A stretch of DNA of 64,000 bases from Robiginitalea aurantiaca (GTDB lineage: Bacteria > Bacteroidota > Bacteroidia > Flavobacteriales > Flavobacteriaceae): positions 248,001 to 312,000 of the forward strand of contig NZ_JAUDUY010000001.1 of the NCBI RefSeq assembly GCF_030380815.1. Direction: 5' to 3'. The position numbers were made by a program, and so were the translations under genes. Shown here in pieces: positions 42,454 through 50,587 of this stretch (its first letter is position 1; every line of letters starts with the position of its first letter). The notes under the pieces were generated by a model, which was given only the letters and a program-made list of their open reading frames with translations, made no database searches and was not told where the DNA came from.

Positions 42454-44687
42454 TACGAGAGTAATTGGTAAGCGGTTAAAGCAGTAAGATACGCAATGAT
42501 GGTCATAAAGCCCAACTGAAGCAAGGGCCATTTCCAGCTATTCGTTTCACGTTTAACAATAGCCAGTGTACTCATACACTGCATTGCGAAGGCGTAGAAA
42601 AGCATTAACGACACCCCGGAGGCCAGGTTAAAAAGTGGCTGTCCATCGGCTTTAACTTCTGCTGACATCCTATTTTTTATGGTTTCTTCCTCGTCATTGC
42701 CTACGCTGTAAATCGTGGCCAGCGTTCCCACAAAAACTTCTCGTGCTGCAAAGGAAGTAAGGACCGCAATTCCTATTTTCCAGTCATATCCGAGCGGGCG
42801 TACGACGGGCTCAATAAATTTTCCCATTTTCCCAATAAAGGAATGTTCCAGGCGGTAACTGGCAATTTCCTGATTGATGACCCGGGTCCTGAGATCGGCC
42901 TGGAGTATGGAAAGGGAATCCTGAACGGCTGCACTTGGTGTGAGGCTGCCATCCGCGGTAATATTCATAGGCATCGTTGCTGTGAACTCCTCCAATTTGT
43001 TTGAAACGAAAGCCTGACTATTCGGGGAAAGCCCTTCCTGTGCCACCCTTTCGGTAACGATTTGCTCTGCATTCTTAAATTCATCGGAAAACCCGTTGGA
43101 ACCCAGAAACCATAATACGATCGAAATGGCCAGGATGATTTTACCCGCCCCGTACACAAAACTCTTTGTCTTCTCCACAACGGTGTAAAAGACATTTTTC
43201 CAAAGCGGCCATTTGTAATTGGGCATTTCTACCATAAAGAAACTCCGGCTCCTGACTTTGAGGATCTGGTGAAGCACTTTTGCCGCGAGGATCGAGGCGG
43301 CAAACCCCAGCAAGTACAGCGACATAAGGGTTAAGGCCTGATAACTCAGCCCCATTAAGCGACCCTCGGGAATCACCAGGGCAATGATGATCAGATATAC
43401 CGGCAGCCGGGCGGAACAGGTTGTAAAGGGAACTACCAGAATGGTAATCAGGCGTTCTTTCCAGTTTTCGATGTTTCGGGTTGCCATTACGGCCGGAATG
43501 GCGCAGGCAGTTCCCGAGATTAGTGGAACCACACTTTTCCCGCTCAGCCCGAAAGGCCGCATCAGCCGGTCCATCAGGAAGACCACCCGGCTCATGTATC
43601 CCGATTCTTCCAGGATGGCAATAAAAAAGAATAAAAAGGCAATTTGGGGGATGAAAATGACAATACCCCCAATACCTGCAACTACCCCTTCGGCGATGAG
43701 ATTCGTAAAAACACCAGGAGGCAAGGTGTTTTTGACCCATTCACTGGCCGCGGCAAATTGCTCGTCAATAAAATCCATCGGAACGCTGCTCCAGTCATAA
43801 ATGGCCTGAAATATCGTAAGCAGAATAACAAAGAAGATCAGATATCCGAATATTTTATGGGTAAGGATTTTGTCGAGGCCGGCCCGCCAGCCCTTGGCTG
43901 CCTGCCGATCCACGCTATAGGTTTCCTTGAGGATCCCGTTGATATACTGATATCTCAGGATGGTTTCTTTATGCTGGAGTCTTTTCAATTCGGCACCAGA
44001 CTTGATCTCAAAAGGAGATTGGGACTGAATATCCTTTTTATCAAGGGGGGTAAAATTGACGTCCTGGGTAATCACCACCCATAACTTGTAAAGGTCCTCG
44101 CCCGGAAAGGCATTTTTCAGCCGTTTAAAATAAGATGGGTCGATTACCGAGATGTCGAGATTCTCCGATTTTGGGAGCTCCTTATATTTTTCAATTAGGG
44201 TTTTTAATTCTTCGATCCCGGTATTCTTGCGGGTACTCAAAAGGGCTATTTTGGTATTGAGCAGCTTCTCCATTTTCGGGATATCCAGGCTGATGCCCTT
44301 ATAATCCATCCTGTCGGCCATATTGATTGCCAGGATTGAAGGAATTTTAAGGTCCTTAATCTGGGTAAACAGCAGAAGGTTCCGCTTCAGGTTTTCCACA
44401 TCGCTGACCACAACGGCTACATCAGGAAAATCAGGGGCGTTTTTATTTAGCAGTAATTCAACGGCTACACTTTCATCGAGTGAGGTCGTATTCAGGCTGT
44501 AGGTTCCCGGGAGATCCAGGATATGTGCTTTAACGCCACGGGAGAGTTTGCAGAGCCCTATCTTTTTCTCCACCGTAATTCCCGGATAGTTTCCCACCTT
44601 TTGCTTCAGGCCGGTCAGGGTGTTGAATACGGATGTTTTTCCAGTATTGGGGTTTCCAATGAGGGCTACTTTGATGTCCTTACTCAT
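42453..44687 (-). CDS. feoB: Ferrous iron transporter FeoB
   Basis: The protein (744 residues from the ATG at 44687) is the main Fe2+ permease. The N-terminal G domain has GNPNTGKTS (about 10-18), LDLPGTYSLN (G3), and a NMAD G4 motif. The membrane domain has two Gate repeats (IPQIAFLFFFIAILEESGYMSRVVFLMDR, SGTACAIPAVMATRNI) and the conserved FTTCSARLPVY with its Cys. An upstream ATG at 44711 would enlarge the overlap with feoA from 8 to 32 bp. The gene sits between feoA and a Cys-rich partner in one operon. Confidence 0.93.
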   Translation of the reverse strand: MSKDIKVALIGNPNTGKTSVFNTLTGLKQKVGNYPGITVEKKIGLCKLSRGVKAHILDLPGTYSLNTTSLDESVAVELLLNKNAPDFPDVAVVVSDVENLKRNLLLFTQIKDLKIPSILAINMADRMDYKGISLDIPKMEKLLNTKIALLSTRKNTGIEELKTLIEKYKELPKSENLDISVIDPSYFKRLKNAFPGEDLYKLWVVITQDVNFTPLDKKDIQSQSPFEIKSGAELKRLQHKETILRYQYINGILKETYSVDRQAAKGWRAGLDKILTHKIFGYLIFFVILLTIFQAIYDWSSVPMDFIDEQFAAASEWVKNTLPPGVFTNLIAEGVVAGIGGIVIFIPQIAFLFFFIAILEESGYMSRVVFLMDRLMRPFGLSGKSVVPLISGTACAIPAVMATRNIENWKERLITILVVPFTTCSARLPVYLIIIALVIPEGRLMGLSYQALTLMSLYLLGFAASILAAKVLHQILKVRSRSFFMVEMPNYKWPLWKNVFYTVVEKTKSFVYGAGKIILAISIVLWFLGSNGFSDEFKNAEQIVTERVAQEGLSPNSQAFVSNKLEEFTATMPMNITADGSLTPSAAVQDSLSILQADLRTRVINQEIASYRLEHSFIGKMGKFIEPVVRPLGYDWKIGIAVLTSFAAREVFVGTLATIYSVGNDEEETIKNRMSAEVKADGQPLFNLASGVSLMLFYAFAMQCMSTLAIVKRETNSWKWPLLQLGFMTIIAYLTALTAYQLLS

Positions 44688-44919
44688 GGCCTGCGATGGG
44701 TTCGAGTTCAATCTGCAGGGCCACCGAGCGACGTATGGCTATATGCGAACCATTGACATTAATGTAGATCGGATCTTTCAGGGGGGCAATCTGAATAAGT
44801 TCCACCTGGTTACCCGGCAAACACCCCAATTCGAGTAGTTTGATTGGCAGCACATCTTGCCGGAATTCCTTGATAATTCCTTTTTCGCCCCTTTTGAGAT
44901 GTGCTACTGTGAAAACCAA
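44680..44919 (-). CDS. feoA: Ferrous iron transport protein A
   Basis: The 79-residue protein is a small SH3-like FeoA domain (VAHLKRGEKGIIKEFRQDVLP, LLELGCLPGNQVELIQIAPLKDPIYINVNGSHIAIRRSVALQIEL). FeoA is needed for FeoB function. The start codon appears to be TTG (44919), since the codon pair just upstream is preceded by an in-frame stop and no ATG lies near the N-terminus. Its 3' end overlaps feoB by 8 bp. A degenerate copy of the DtxR-like operator lies just upstream. Confidence 0.88.
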   Translation of the reverse strand: MVFTVAHLKRGEKGIIKEFRQDVLPIKLLELGCLPGNQVELIQIAPLKDPIYINVNGSHIAIRRSVALQIELEPIAGHE

Positions 44920-44925
44920 AGCTTA

Positions 44926-44941
44926 TTTAGATTGATTTTAA
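44926..44941. promoter_or_regulatory. Possible DtxR-type operator before feoA
   Basis: TTTAGA-TTGA-TTTTAA matches one half of the perfect palindrome found at 32272-32287 exactly and the other half at four of six positions, with the same 4-bp spacer. It starts 7 bp upstream of the feoA start codon. It may place feoAB under the same metal regulator. Confidence 0.35.
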
Positions 44942-45008
44942 TTAAGGACAAAAATACATGAATTTGCGAATTTGCAGGCTTTTAAAGTCAAAAAGCCAGT
45001 CACAATTA

Positions 45009-45680
45009 CTATTGATTGCTGTTTTTCAGGATCTTAAGATCCTCAAGAAGCCGTTCCATTTCCGCCTTTTTGGTGCCATCGTATGTCCCGCGAATGCGTT
45101 TGTCCTTATCCACCAGGATAAAATTTTCGGTATGAATCATGTCAAAGGGGCCGCCGTCCCCATCTGTTTTAACAGCGAGGTACGATTTTCGGGCCAGTTC
45201 ATAAATCTGCTTTTTATCGCCGGTGACCAGGTTCCATTTGGAATCGATAACCCCTTTTTCAATTGCGTATTCTTTCAGCCGGGCAACTGAATCTATTTCG
45301 GGTGTAACGGAATGTGAGAGCAGCTGCACTTCCGGATCGTCTGCGATCTGCTGCTGCAGGTACTCCATGTTATCCGTCATGATCGGGCAGATGGTCAGGC
45401 AAGTGGTAAAAAAGAAATCGGCTATGTAAATTTTTCCTTCGTAATCTTTTTGGGTAACGGTGTCCCCGTTCTGATTGACAAGTGAGAAATCGGCTATGGT
45501 GTGGTATTTCTTAACGTGGGAAAGCTCAGGGGCAACGAGTTCCGGGTTAAAATCTGCAGGTTGATAGACAGGCAATACCTCTTTGGGCTGCAGGGCATTG
45601 TAGAAAAGCACAATGATCACCGCAGAAATCCCAAGCATTACCAAACCAAAAATTTTAAACCTGGCGAAGAAAGCCCGCAT
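45009..45680 (-). CDS. SCO1/SenC family copper chaperone
   Basis: The protein (223 residues from the ATG at 45680) has an N-terminal membrane anchor (about residues 8-28) and a periplasmic thioredoxin-like SCO domain. The copper-binding CxxxC is in FFFTTCLTICPIM and the matching His in DMIHTENFILVDKD. SCO proteins deliver copper to the CuA centre of cytochrome c oxidase or act as thiol reductases. It is divergent from the rseP gene, 168 bp apart. An ATG 21 bp upstream (45701) would add only a few residues. Confidence 0.87.
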   Translation of the reverse strand: MRAFFARFKIFGLVMLGISAVIIVLFYNALQPKEVLPVYQPADFNPELVAPELSHVKKYHTIADFSLVNQNGDTVTQKDYEGKIYIADFFFTTCLTICPIMTDNMEYLQQQIADDPEVQLLSHSVTPEIDSVARLKEYAIEKGVIDSKWNLVTGDKKQIYELARKSYLAVKTDGDGGPFDMIHTENFILVDKDKRIRGTYDGTKKAEMERLLEDLKILKNSNQ

Positions 45681-45813
45681 ACGTGCCTGATGTTTGCACA
45701 AAGGTACATTGCGCTGCTGTCTCTATCAACTGCGAAGACAGGTACTGCTGCTAAATCTTTCTTAAAGAAGACAACGGGTGTCTATTTTCTTTTTAAAAGC
45801 GCCCTCAAAAGCG

Positions 45814-45821
45814 TAATTTTG
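45814..45821 (+). promoter_or_regulatory. TAnnTTTG -7 element upstream of rseP
   Basis: TAATTTTG fits the Bacteroidota -7 consensus and lies 27 bp before the rseP start codon at 45849, a normal position for a short leader. The -33 element is not clear. Confidence 0.4.
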
Positions 45822-45848
45822 TTCGTTTTTAATCGATTCAAGCGTTTT

Positions 45849-47192
45849 ATGTCTGCCATTGTTATCCAAGCATCAATGTTCCTGCTCAGCCTTTCTCTGT
45901 TGATTGTGCTGCACGAGCTGGGGCATTTCCTTCCTGCAAAAGCCTTTAAAACAAGGGTCGAGAAATTCTACCTCTTTTTTGATGTAAAGTTTTCCCTTTT
46001 TAAAAAGAAGATCGGGGATACGGTTTATGGTATCGGTTGGCTGCCTCTGGGGGGATATGTCAAAATCTCCGGAATGATCGATGAGAGCATGGATACCGAG
46101 GCGATGAACGAACCTCCAAAACCTTGGGAGTTTCGCTCAAAGCCGGCCTGGCAGCGTTTGATTATCATGTTGGGAGGGGTGACGGTTAACTTTATTGTAG
46201 CTCTGCTCATCTATATTTTCGCCTCCTTTTACTACGGCGATGCCGATATTTCTACAGAAAGCATTAAGGATGGGTACTGGGTGACCAACCCGGTTTTTAC
46301 AGAACTCGGCGTTAAGACAGGGGATAAACTCGTTTCGATTGACGGGGTTGCCTACGAGAATTACTCGGACCTTCGCCGCAATATGATCACAGCCGAGCGT
46401 TTTACCGTTGAACGGGATGGGCAACCGATCACCATTGAACTGCCCGTAGATTTTCTAGGCAAGCTCAGCACAGGAGACGACCTTAGTTTTTTTGAACTGC
46501 GTGTACCCTTTCTGGTAGGGAATGTACCGGATTCCTCTCACAATGCCCAGGCCGGATTGGAAAAAGGGGATATACTCAAACGCCTCAACCAAACGGAAAT
46601 TTCCTATTACGACGAGGCCATTGTTGCGCTTAAGGAAAACAAAGGGCTGGAAGTTCCGGCCGTAGTGATGCGGGATGGCCAGCCGGTGGATCTGACCCTG
46701 AATGTAAGCGAAGATGGAAAACTGGGGATACAACCCGGGGGTACCTATAAGCAGTTCGAGGAAATGGGCTATTTCCAGATCGTACAGAAGAAATACGGAT
46801 TTTTGGAGAGTTTTTCCGTTGGGGCTAAAAAGTTCAGCAACCAGCTCGGCGGCTATTGGCTGCAACTGAAGAAAATCTTTACCCCGAGTACCGGGGCATA
46901 CAAAGGTGTGGGTGGTTTTAAGGCCATTTTCGATATTTTCCCGGACACCTGGAGCTGGCAGCAGTTTTGGAGTATAACCGCGTTTTTATCCATAATGCTG
47001 GCGGTTTTAAATCTCCTGCCGATCCCGGCACTGGACGGGGGCCACGTGATGTTTTTGCTCTATGAGATGGTCTCAGGACGAAAGCCGAGTGATAAATTTA
47101 TGGAGTATGCCCAAATGGCTGGGTTTTTCATTCTACTAGCCCTGGTAGTCTTTGCCAACGGAAATGATATTTACAAGGCCTTTACGAATTAA
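45849..47192 (+). CDS. rseP: RIP zinc metalloprotease RseP
   Basis: The protein (447 residues) is a site-2-type intramembrane protease. The zinc-binding HELGH is at residues 22-26 in the first helix, a PDZ domain lies near residues 210-270 (GLEKGDILKRLNQTEISYY), and the third ligand motif PALDGGHV is near residue 395. In E. coli the enzyme cleaves RseA and signal-peptide remnants. The target here is unknown. The start at 45849 is chosen because the protein then begins just before the first membrane helix. The frame is open 348 bp further upstream, but that overlaps the SCO gene on the other strand. Confidence 0.9.
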   Translation: MSAIVIQASMFLLSLSLLIVLHELGHFLPAKAFKTRVEKFYLFFDVKFSLFKKKIGDTVYGIGWLPLGGYVKISGMIDESMDTEAMNEPPKPWEFRSKPAWQRLIIMLGGVTVNFIVALLIYIFASFYYGDADISTESIKDGYWVTNPVFTELGVKTGDKLVSIDGVAYENYSDLRRNMITAERFTVERDGQPITIELPVDFLGKLSTGDDLSFFELRVPFLVGNVPDSSHNAQAGLEKGDILKRLNQTEISYYDEAIVALKENKGLEVPAVVMRDGQPVDLTLNVSEDGKLGIQPGGTYKQFEEMGYFQIVQKKYGFLESFSVGAKKFSNQLGGYWLQLKKIFTPSTGAYKGVGGFKAIFDIFPDTWSWQQFWSITAFLSIMLAVLNLLPIPALDGGHVMFLLYEMVSGRKPSDKFMEYAQMAGFFILLALVVFANGNDIYKAFTN

Positions 47193-47205
47193 TTATCCCG
47201 TTTTT

Positions 47206-47240
47206 TTTGTTGGGCAGTTGTTTAGAAACATTTATATTTG
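47206..47240 (+). promoter_or_regulatory. Promoter of the tRNA-Asn gene
   Basis: A TTG at 47210-47212 (preceded by a T-run with TTTG at 47206) and TATATTTG at 47233-47240 are 20 bp apart, fitting the TTG/TAnnTTTG promoter of Bacteroidota. Transcription would start about 15 bp before the tRNA. Confidence 0.6.
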
Positions 47241-47260
47241 CGTCCTCCAAATGGAGACAT

Positions 47261-47334
47261 TCCTCCTTAGCTCAGTTGGTTAGAGCATCTGACTGTTAAT
47301 CAGAGGGTCCTTGGTTCGAGCCCAAGAGGGGGAG
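47261..47334 (+). tRNA. tRNA-Asn(GTT)
   Basis: The cloverleaf is complete: acceptor TCCTCCT with AGGGGGA, D arm GCTC/GAGC, anticodon arm TCTGA-CTGTTAA-TCAGA with anticodon GTT, and T arm CTTGG-TTCGAGC-CCAAG. The discriminator base is G and no CCA is encoded. Its 3' 42 bases, plus one following C, form the left repeat of an integrated element, so the functional 3' end is now supplied by the element. Confidence 0.95.
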
Positions 47335-47335
47335 C
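47293..47335 (+). repeat. attL: 43-bp direct repeat within tRNA-Asn
   Basis: The 43 bases from CTGTTAATCAGAGG to AGGGGGAGC are identical to 53034-53076. They span the anticodon loop to the 3' end of tRNA-Asn, the usual target of tyrosine integrases. This copy lies inside the intact tRNA gene. Confidence 0.92.
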
Positions 47336-47346
47336 CCAGTAAACAT

Positions 47347-47384
47347 AAAGCTTCAGCGAGTCTCAGACTTCTGAAGCTTTTTTC
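47347..47384 (+). terminator. Terminator after tRNA-Asn, supplied by the element
   Basis: AAAGCTTCAG (47347-47356) pairs with CTGAAGCTTT (47371-47380) and is followed by a run of T. It takes the place of the original tRNA terminator now displaced to 53081-53108. Confidence 0.75.
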
Positions 47385-47386
47385 AT

Positions 47387-47406
47387 TTGCAAACATTTTG
47401 CAAACA
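47387..47406. repeat. Left pair of TTGCAAACA repeats (candidate integrase arm sites)
   Basis: TTGCAAACA occurs at 47387-47395 and 47398-47406, an 11-bp step. The same pair occurs near the right end at 52907-52926 in the same orientation. Tandem sites at both ends of an element are typical arm-type binding sites of tyrosine integrases. Confidence 0.6.
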
Positions 47407-47654
47407 CCCCAAATTTTAACAGTTTCACCCCTTTTTTCTTGTTCTCCAAGGCTTTGCCGTATCATTCCCCGAGTCAATTCAAGAGCACTTTTTTAACCCA
47501 AATCTTACCAAAACTTGCCTGCTTGCGAAGGCAATCATTTAGAGAAAAATCCATTTTTTATCATAATTATTTGCTGATAATCAGCACGTTAAGGCGCTTT
47601 TGTCATAAAAACGAGGTTCTCAGGATTGCATATTACATTGTAACAAACAGAAAA

Positions 47655-47714
47655 TAAGCGGATTATGATTTAGTAACCGGCGGTAGCCGGTTACCCTCTT
47701 GCTTTATCCGCTTA
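47655..47714. repeat. Nested inverted repeat upstream of the cassette recombinase
   Basis: The outer arms TAAGCGGAT (47655-47663) and ATCCGCTTA (47706-47714) enclose an inner perfect stem GTAACCGGC-GGTA-GCCGGTTAC (47673-47694). Further out, TTGTAA and CTACAA are also partly complementary. The shape recalls the cassette attC-like sites, but the ends do not obey the same core rule. Confidence 0.55.
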
Positions 47715-47803
47715 CGCTCCTACAACGCTATATTTTGATATTCGAGGGTGGACAAATCCACATTTCTGTTGCAGAGTTATTGCAGTGCAAGCGATTAAAT
47801 TTT

Positions 47804-47817
47804 ATGGATATATCCAT
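47804..47817. promoter_or_regulatory. Palindrome at the recombinase start
   Basis: ATGGATATATCCAT is a perfect 14-bp palindrome ending two bases before the ATG at 47820. Its position suits an operator or a translational hairpin controlling recombinase expression. There is no direct evidence of a binding protein. Confidence 0.4.
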
Positions 47818-47819
47818 CC

Positions 47820-48944
47820 ATGTTAGAAAAGAGCATTACACTAAAACATATTTTAGTTGGGGATAAACGTTCCATAGGGCTTCAATTCAGAGCGGACCGT
47901 GTACTTGTTGCCCTTGTGGAACGATTGCCCGAGGTGGGGTGGTCGGATGAATTCGGCATGTATTTCATTCCCAACAGTCGAGATAACATTGCTTTGATTT
48001 TTAAAACTTTCAAAGGCATCGCCTGGGTAAATGGGAATTACTTCTTTGGTTCCCGGCCTCTCCCAACCAAAAACAATTCAGAAAAGTTCAAACAAACCGA
48101 GCATCCTACGCCTGTGAGTCGTCCGAGTATATGCCCACAGAATTATTTGGATAAACTGGAACTAAAGCAATACTCCAAAAACACAGCCAGGATCTATATA
48201 GCCTGTTTCGAGAAGTTCATGCGCTTTTTCGAAGGAATATCGCTGGCTCAAATCGATGAGAATGACATACGGGATTATTTACTTCACCTCTCCCGCTCGA
48301 ACAGATCTACCTCTTACATCAACCAAGCAGTAAATAGCATTAAGTTTTATTATGAGGTGGTTCTGGGTATGCCCAATCGCTTTTACAGTATCGAACGACC
48401 CCGGAAAAGGAAGAAGCTGCCCGAAATTCTGTCGGTAGCCGATGTTCACAGCCTCCTTGCCCAGGTTGGCAATCTCAAGCATCGCTGTATACTTGGCCTA
48501 CTGTATTCTTCAGGATTAAGGCGGGCTGAATTGTTGGCATTAATGCCTGCAGACCTTGATTTTAACCGCAAGATGGTACGGATTCATAAGGGGAAGGGCA
48601 ACAAGGATAGGTATTCTATTCTCAGTGAAACACTGATCCCTGAACTGATGGAATACCTCCACCGCTATAACCCGGATCATTACCTGTTTGAAGGCCCAAA
48701 TGGAGGTCCATATTCGGCTAGCAGTGTTTTAAAGGTTGTGAGCAGGGCAGGGGTAAGGGCGGGAATTCGTAAACACGTAACTCCGCATATGCTACGGCAT
48801 AGTTTTGCCACTCATTTGCTGGACAAAGGGGTAGATCTTCGGAAAATCCAGGTGCTATTGGGACATAATTCAAGTAAGACCACTGAGATTTATACACATG
48901 TAGCTGAGCATTCCTTCAAAGGTATTGACGATTTGCTATCTTAG
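47820..48944 (+). CDS. Tyrosine recombinase of the integron-like module
   Basis: The 374-residue protein has an N-terminal domain of about 95 residues not seen in XerC/D or IntI ([40 protein letters not shown]). It is followed by a SAM-like core-binding domain (about 110-195) and a catalytic domain. Catalytic residues are visible: Arg in SSGLRRAEL, Lys in HKGKGNKDR, HxxR in [12 protein letters not shown], His in [10 protein letters not shown] and Tyr in EIYTHV. The insertion between the beta-hairpin and HxxR regions that defines integron integrases is absent. The gene ends directly at an attI-like site and points the same way as the cassettes, unlike class 1 integrons. I infer that it moves the cassettes. 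Confidence 0.85.
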   Translation: MLEKSITLKHILVGDKRSIGLQFRADRVLVALVERLPEVGWSDEFGMYFIPNSRDNIALIFKTFKGIAWVNGNYFFGSRPLPTKNNSEKFKQTEHPTPVSRPSICPQNYLDKLELKQYSKNTARIYIACFEKFMRFFEGISLAQIDENDIRDYLLHLSRSNRSTSYINQAVNSIKFYYEVVLGMPNRFYSIERPRKRKKLPEILSVADVHSLLAQVGNLKHRCILGLLYSSGLRRAELLALMPADLDFNRKMVRIHKGKGNKDRYSILSETLIPELMEYLHRYNPDHYLFEGPNGGPYSASSVLKVVSRAGVRAGIRKHVTPHMLRHSFATHLLDKGVDLRKIQVLLGHNSSKTTEIYTHVAEHSFKGIDDLLS

Positions 48945-48995
48945 GCCTATAAAGGATATATAGTGCATAATGCACTATACACATACGTTACCTGC
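48945..48995 (+). other. attI-like insertion site
   Basis: Immediately after the recombinase stop codon there is a hairpin TATAGTGCA-TAA-TGCACTATA (48961-region) followed by ATACACATAC and the core GTTACCTGC (48987-48995). The last nine bases are the exact complement of GCAGGTAAC at 50501-50509. The site has no matching 5' core of its own, as expected for an attI rather than a cassette site. Confidence 0.55.
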
Positions 48996-50579
48996 AAGCA
49001 AAATATCCAATGAAGCACCTAGCCATTCTGTCTGTTTTCACTATTGCACTTTTAATGAGTTGCCAATCAAATCAAGTTAGAATTGGCCAGAATGACTTCG
49101 CCATTCAGAAAGTAAACATAGTCGATGTAAAAACTGGTGAACTACATGAAAATAGGACTGTAATCATTAGTGGGAATAAAATCAAAACCATCATTCAAAC
49201 AGATAGTATTAGCTTATCTGGTATTGGCAAATTAGTCGATGGAAGCGGAAAGTACCTTATCCCAGGTCTCTGGGACATGCATGCTCATTTATTCAATGAG
49301 TCTGATATCAGGAATGCCGGTTATCCTCTTTTTATTGCCAATGGCATTACCGGTATTAGGATAATGGCCGCAGATTGCCTTAATCCGCCGTGTGGAGATC
49401 CGGATATGACTATTGCTCAGTACAGAATATTGCAGAAGGAAATCAAAGAAGGAAAGTTACTGGGTCCCAAAACCATTTTAGCAAGTGACTATATTAATGG
49501 AACTTTAAAGGGTGAATCTACGGTGCTTAAACCCAAGACCGAGGAGCATGGAAGACAACTGGCCAGATTGCTTAAAGACCGTGATGTCGATTTTATCAAG
49601 ATATACGATGTGTTGACATCTGAGGCCTATTTCGGCCTTACCGATGAAGCGAAAAGACTGGACCTCGAATTTGCCGGCCATGTACCCCTTACTATTAGTC
49701 CCTCCATAGCCTCCGATGCCGGACAGAAAAGTATTGAACACACCGAAATTCCTTTGTTTATGGAGTGTTCGGACATTGAACATGAAGAAGTTAGGGCCAG
49801 AGTAATCCATTTATTCACCAATCAGCAGGGTGAATTGGGCTATTGGAACGCAAAAAACGTGAATGAATTGATGTACGAGTTGGTAAAATCATTTAACTCA
49901 CAAAAATGTCATGAACTCTATGAGAAATTCATAAGAAACAATACCTGGTTTGTACCCACTTTACAGCATTTGGAAATCTATTTCGATGGGGCAGAAGACT
50001 GGAAACTAGACCCTAGAATGAAGTATATGCCCAAGGAAGAATACGATTTTTTTAAAGATGAATATGAGCCGGTCATGCGAGAATTTCGCAGTCCTTTTAT
50101 CCCGGAGGTAGAAGAAATGCGAAAACGATTGGTGTTTGAAATGCAAAGAGCCGGGGTAGGCATTCTGGCCGGGTCTGACGTGGGTGAAGTCGGGCTTGTC
50201 TGTGGATTCAGCCTGCATGACGAGATCTTAAGCCTTCAAAATGCTGGCTTGACTCCTTTGCAAGCGCTGCAATCCGCAACCATAAACCCGGCAAAGTATC
50301 AGAATACTACAGATACAATAGGTAGCATTGAAAAAGGTAAAATTGCAGATCTGGTTTTACTGAATAAAAATCCACTTGAGGATATAAAGAATACACAGGA
50401 AATTGAAGCGGTATTTACCAATGGCAGGTACTTTAGCCGAAAGGATTTAGATTCCTTACTACTATCGGTAGAAAACTATATTAAGAATGAAAATTAGCCA
50501 GCAGGTAACAATGTATATAAGCCATTATTCCGATAGCTCCCGACAGCTGTCGGGACGGGATGGCTCATATACGAGACCG
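48988..50579 (+). mobile_element. Gene cassette 1 (amidohydrolase)
   Basis: Taking recombination between G and TT of the GTTxxxx core, this 1592-bp unit runs from TTACCTGC to the G of the next GTTAGGCGC. It contains one gene with little spare sequence on its 5' side and an attC-like site on its 3' side. Its two ends are 9-nt perfect complements, as required if it circularises. Confidence 0.65.
49010..50497 (+). CDS. Amidohydrolase-family lipoprotein, cassette gene
   Basis: The 495-residue product has a lipoprotein signal (LLMSC, Cys18) and an amidohydrolase (metal-dependent TIM-barrel) domain. KYLIPGLWDMHAHLF near residue 90 holds the first metal-binding HxH, VDFIKIYD and LEFAGHVPLTI are the next conserved strands, IEHTEIP holds a further His, and ILAGSDVGEVG near 390 the metal Asp. 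It ends with the typical IEKGKIADLVLLNKNPLEDI. Substrate unknown; imidazolonepropionase-like or peptide/carbamate hydrolase labels are guesses. It fills cassette 1, and its stop lies 3 bp before the attC-like site. Confidence 0.85.
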   Translation: MKHLAILSVFTIALLMSCQSNQVRIGQNDFAIQKVNIVDVKTGELHENRTVIISGNKIKTIIQTDSISLSGIGKLVDGSGKYLIPGLWDMHAHLFNESDIRNAGYPLFIANGITGIRIMAADCLNPPCGDPDMTIAQYRILQKEIKEGKLLGPKTILASDYINGTLKGESTVLKPKTEEHGRQLARLLKDRDVDFIKIYDVLTSEAYFGLTDEAKRLDLEFAGHVPLTISPSIASDAGQKSIEHTEIPLFMECSDIEHEEVRARVIHLFTNQQGELGYWNAKNVNELMYELVKSFNSQKCHELYEKFIRNNTWFVPTLQHLEIYFDGAEDWKLDPRMKYMPKEEYDFFKDEYEPVMREFRSPFIPEVEEMRKRLVFEMQRAGVGILAGSDVGEVGLVCGFSLHDEILSLQNAGLTPLQALQSATINPAKYQNTTDTIGSIEKGKIADLVLLNKNPLEDIKNTQEIEAVFTNGRYFSRKDLDSLLLSVENYIKNEN

Positions 50580-50587
50580 TTAGGCGC
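50501..50587 (+). repeat. attC-like site of cassette 1
   Basis: The 5' core GCAGGTAAC, a 3-nt spacer, then GTATATAAGCCAT (50513-50525) pairs with ATGGCTCATATAC (50560-50572) with one mismatch. A 6-nt spacer and the 3' core GTTAGGCGC (50579-50587) follow. The loop contains a perfect CCCGACAG/CTGTCGGG hairpin. This is the layout of integron attC sites: imperfect stem, unequal spacers and a GTTRRRY 3' core. Confidence 0.7.

Larger units (their letters stand above)
47336..47819. other. Left end of the element, no convincing gene
   Basis: These 484 bp hold a terminator hairpin, the left pair of TTGCAAACA repeats, a nested inverted repeat (47655-47714) and a palindrome before the recombinase start. 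Open frames of 60-70 codons exist but show no recognisable protein features. Confidence 0.6.

Noticed and set aside
45501-45848. The N-terminal extension of the RseP frame
   Set aside because: It overlaps the SCO gene on the other strand and would put over 100 residues before the first membrane helix with HELGH. The ATG at 45849 fits the family.
47439-47657. A 72-codon plus-strand open frame in the left end of the element
   Set aside because: It has no recognisable domain or signal and lies in a hairpin-rich, AT-rich control region. Its length is within chance.
47820-48944. Calling the recombinase a canonical integron integrase (IntI)
   Set aside because: The IntI-specific insertion before the HxxR motif is missing and an unrelated N-terminal domain is present, so only integron-like is justified.
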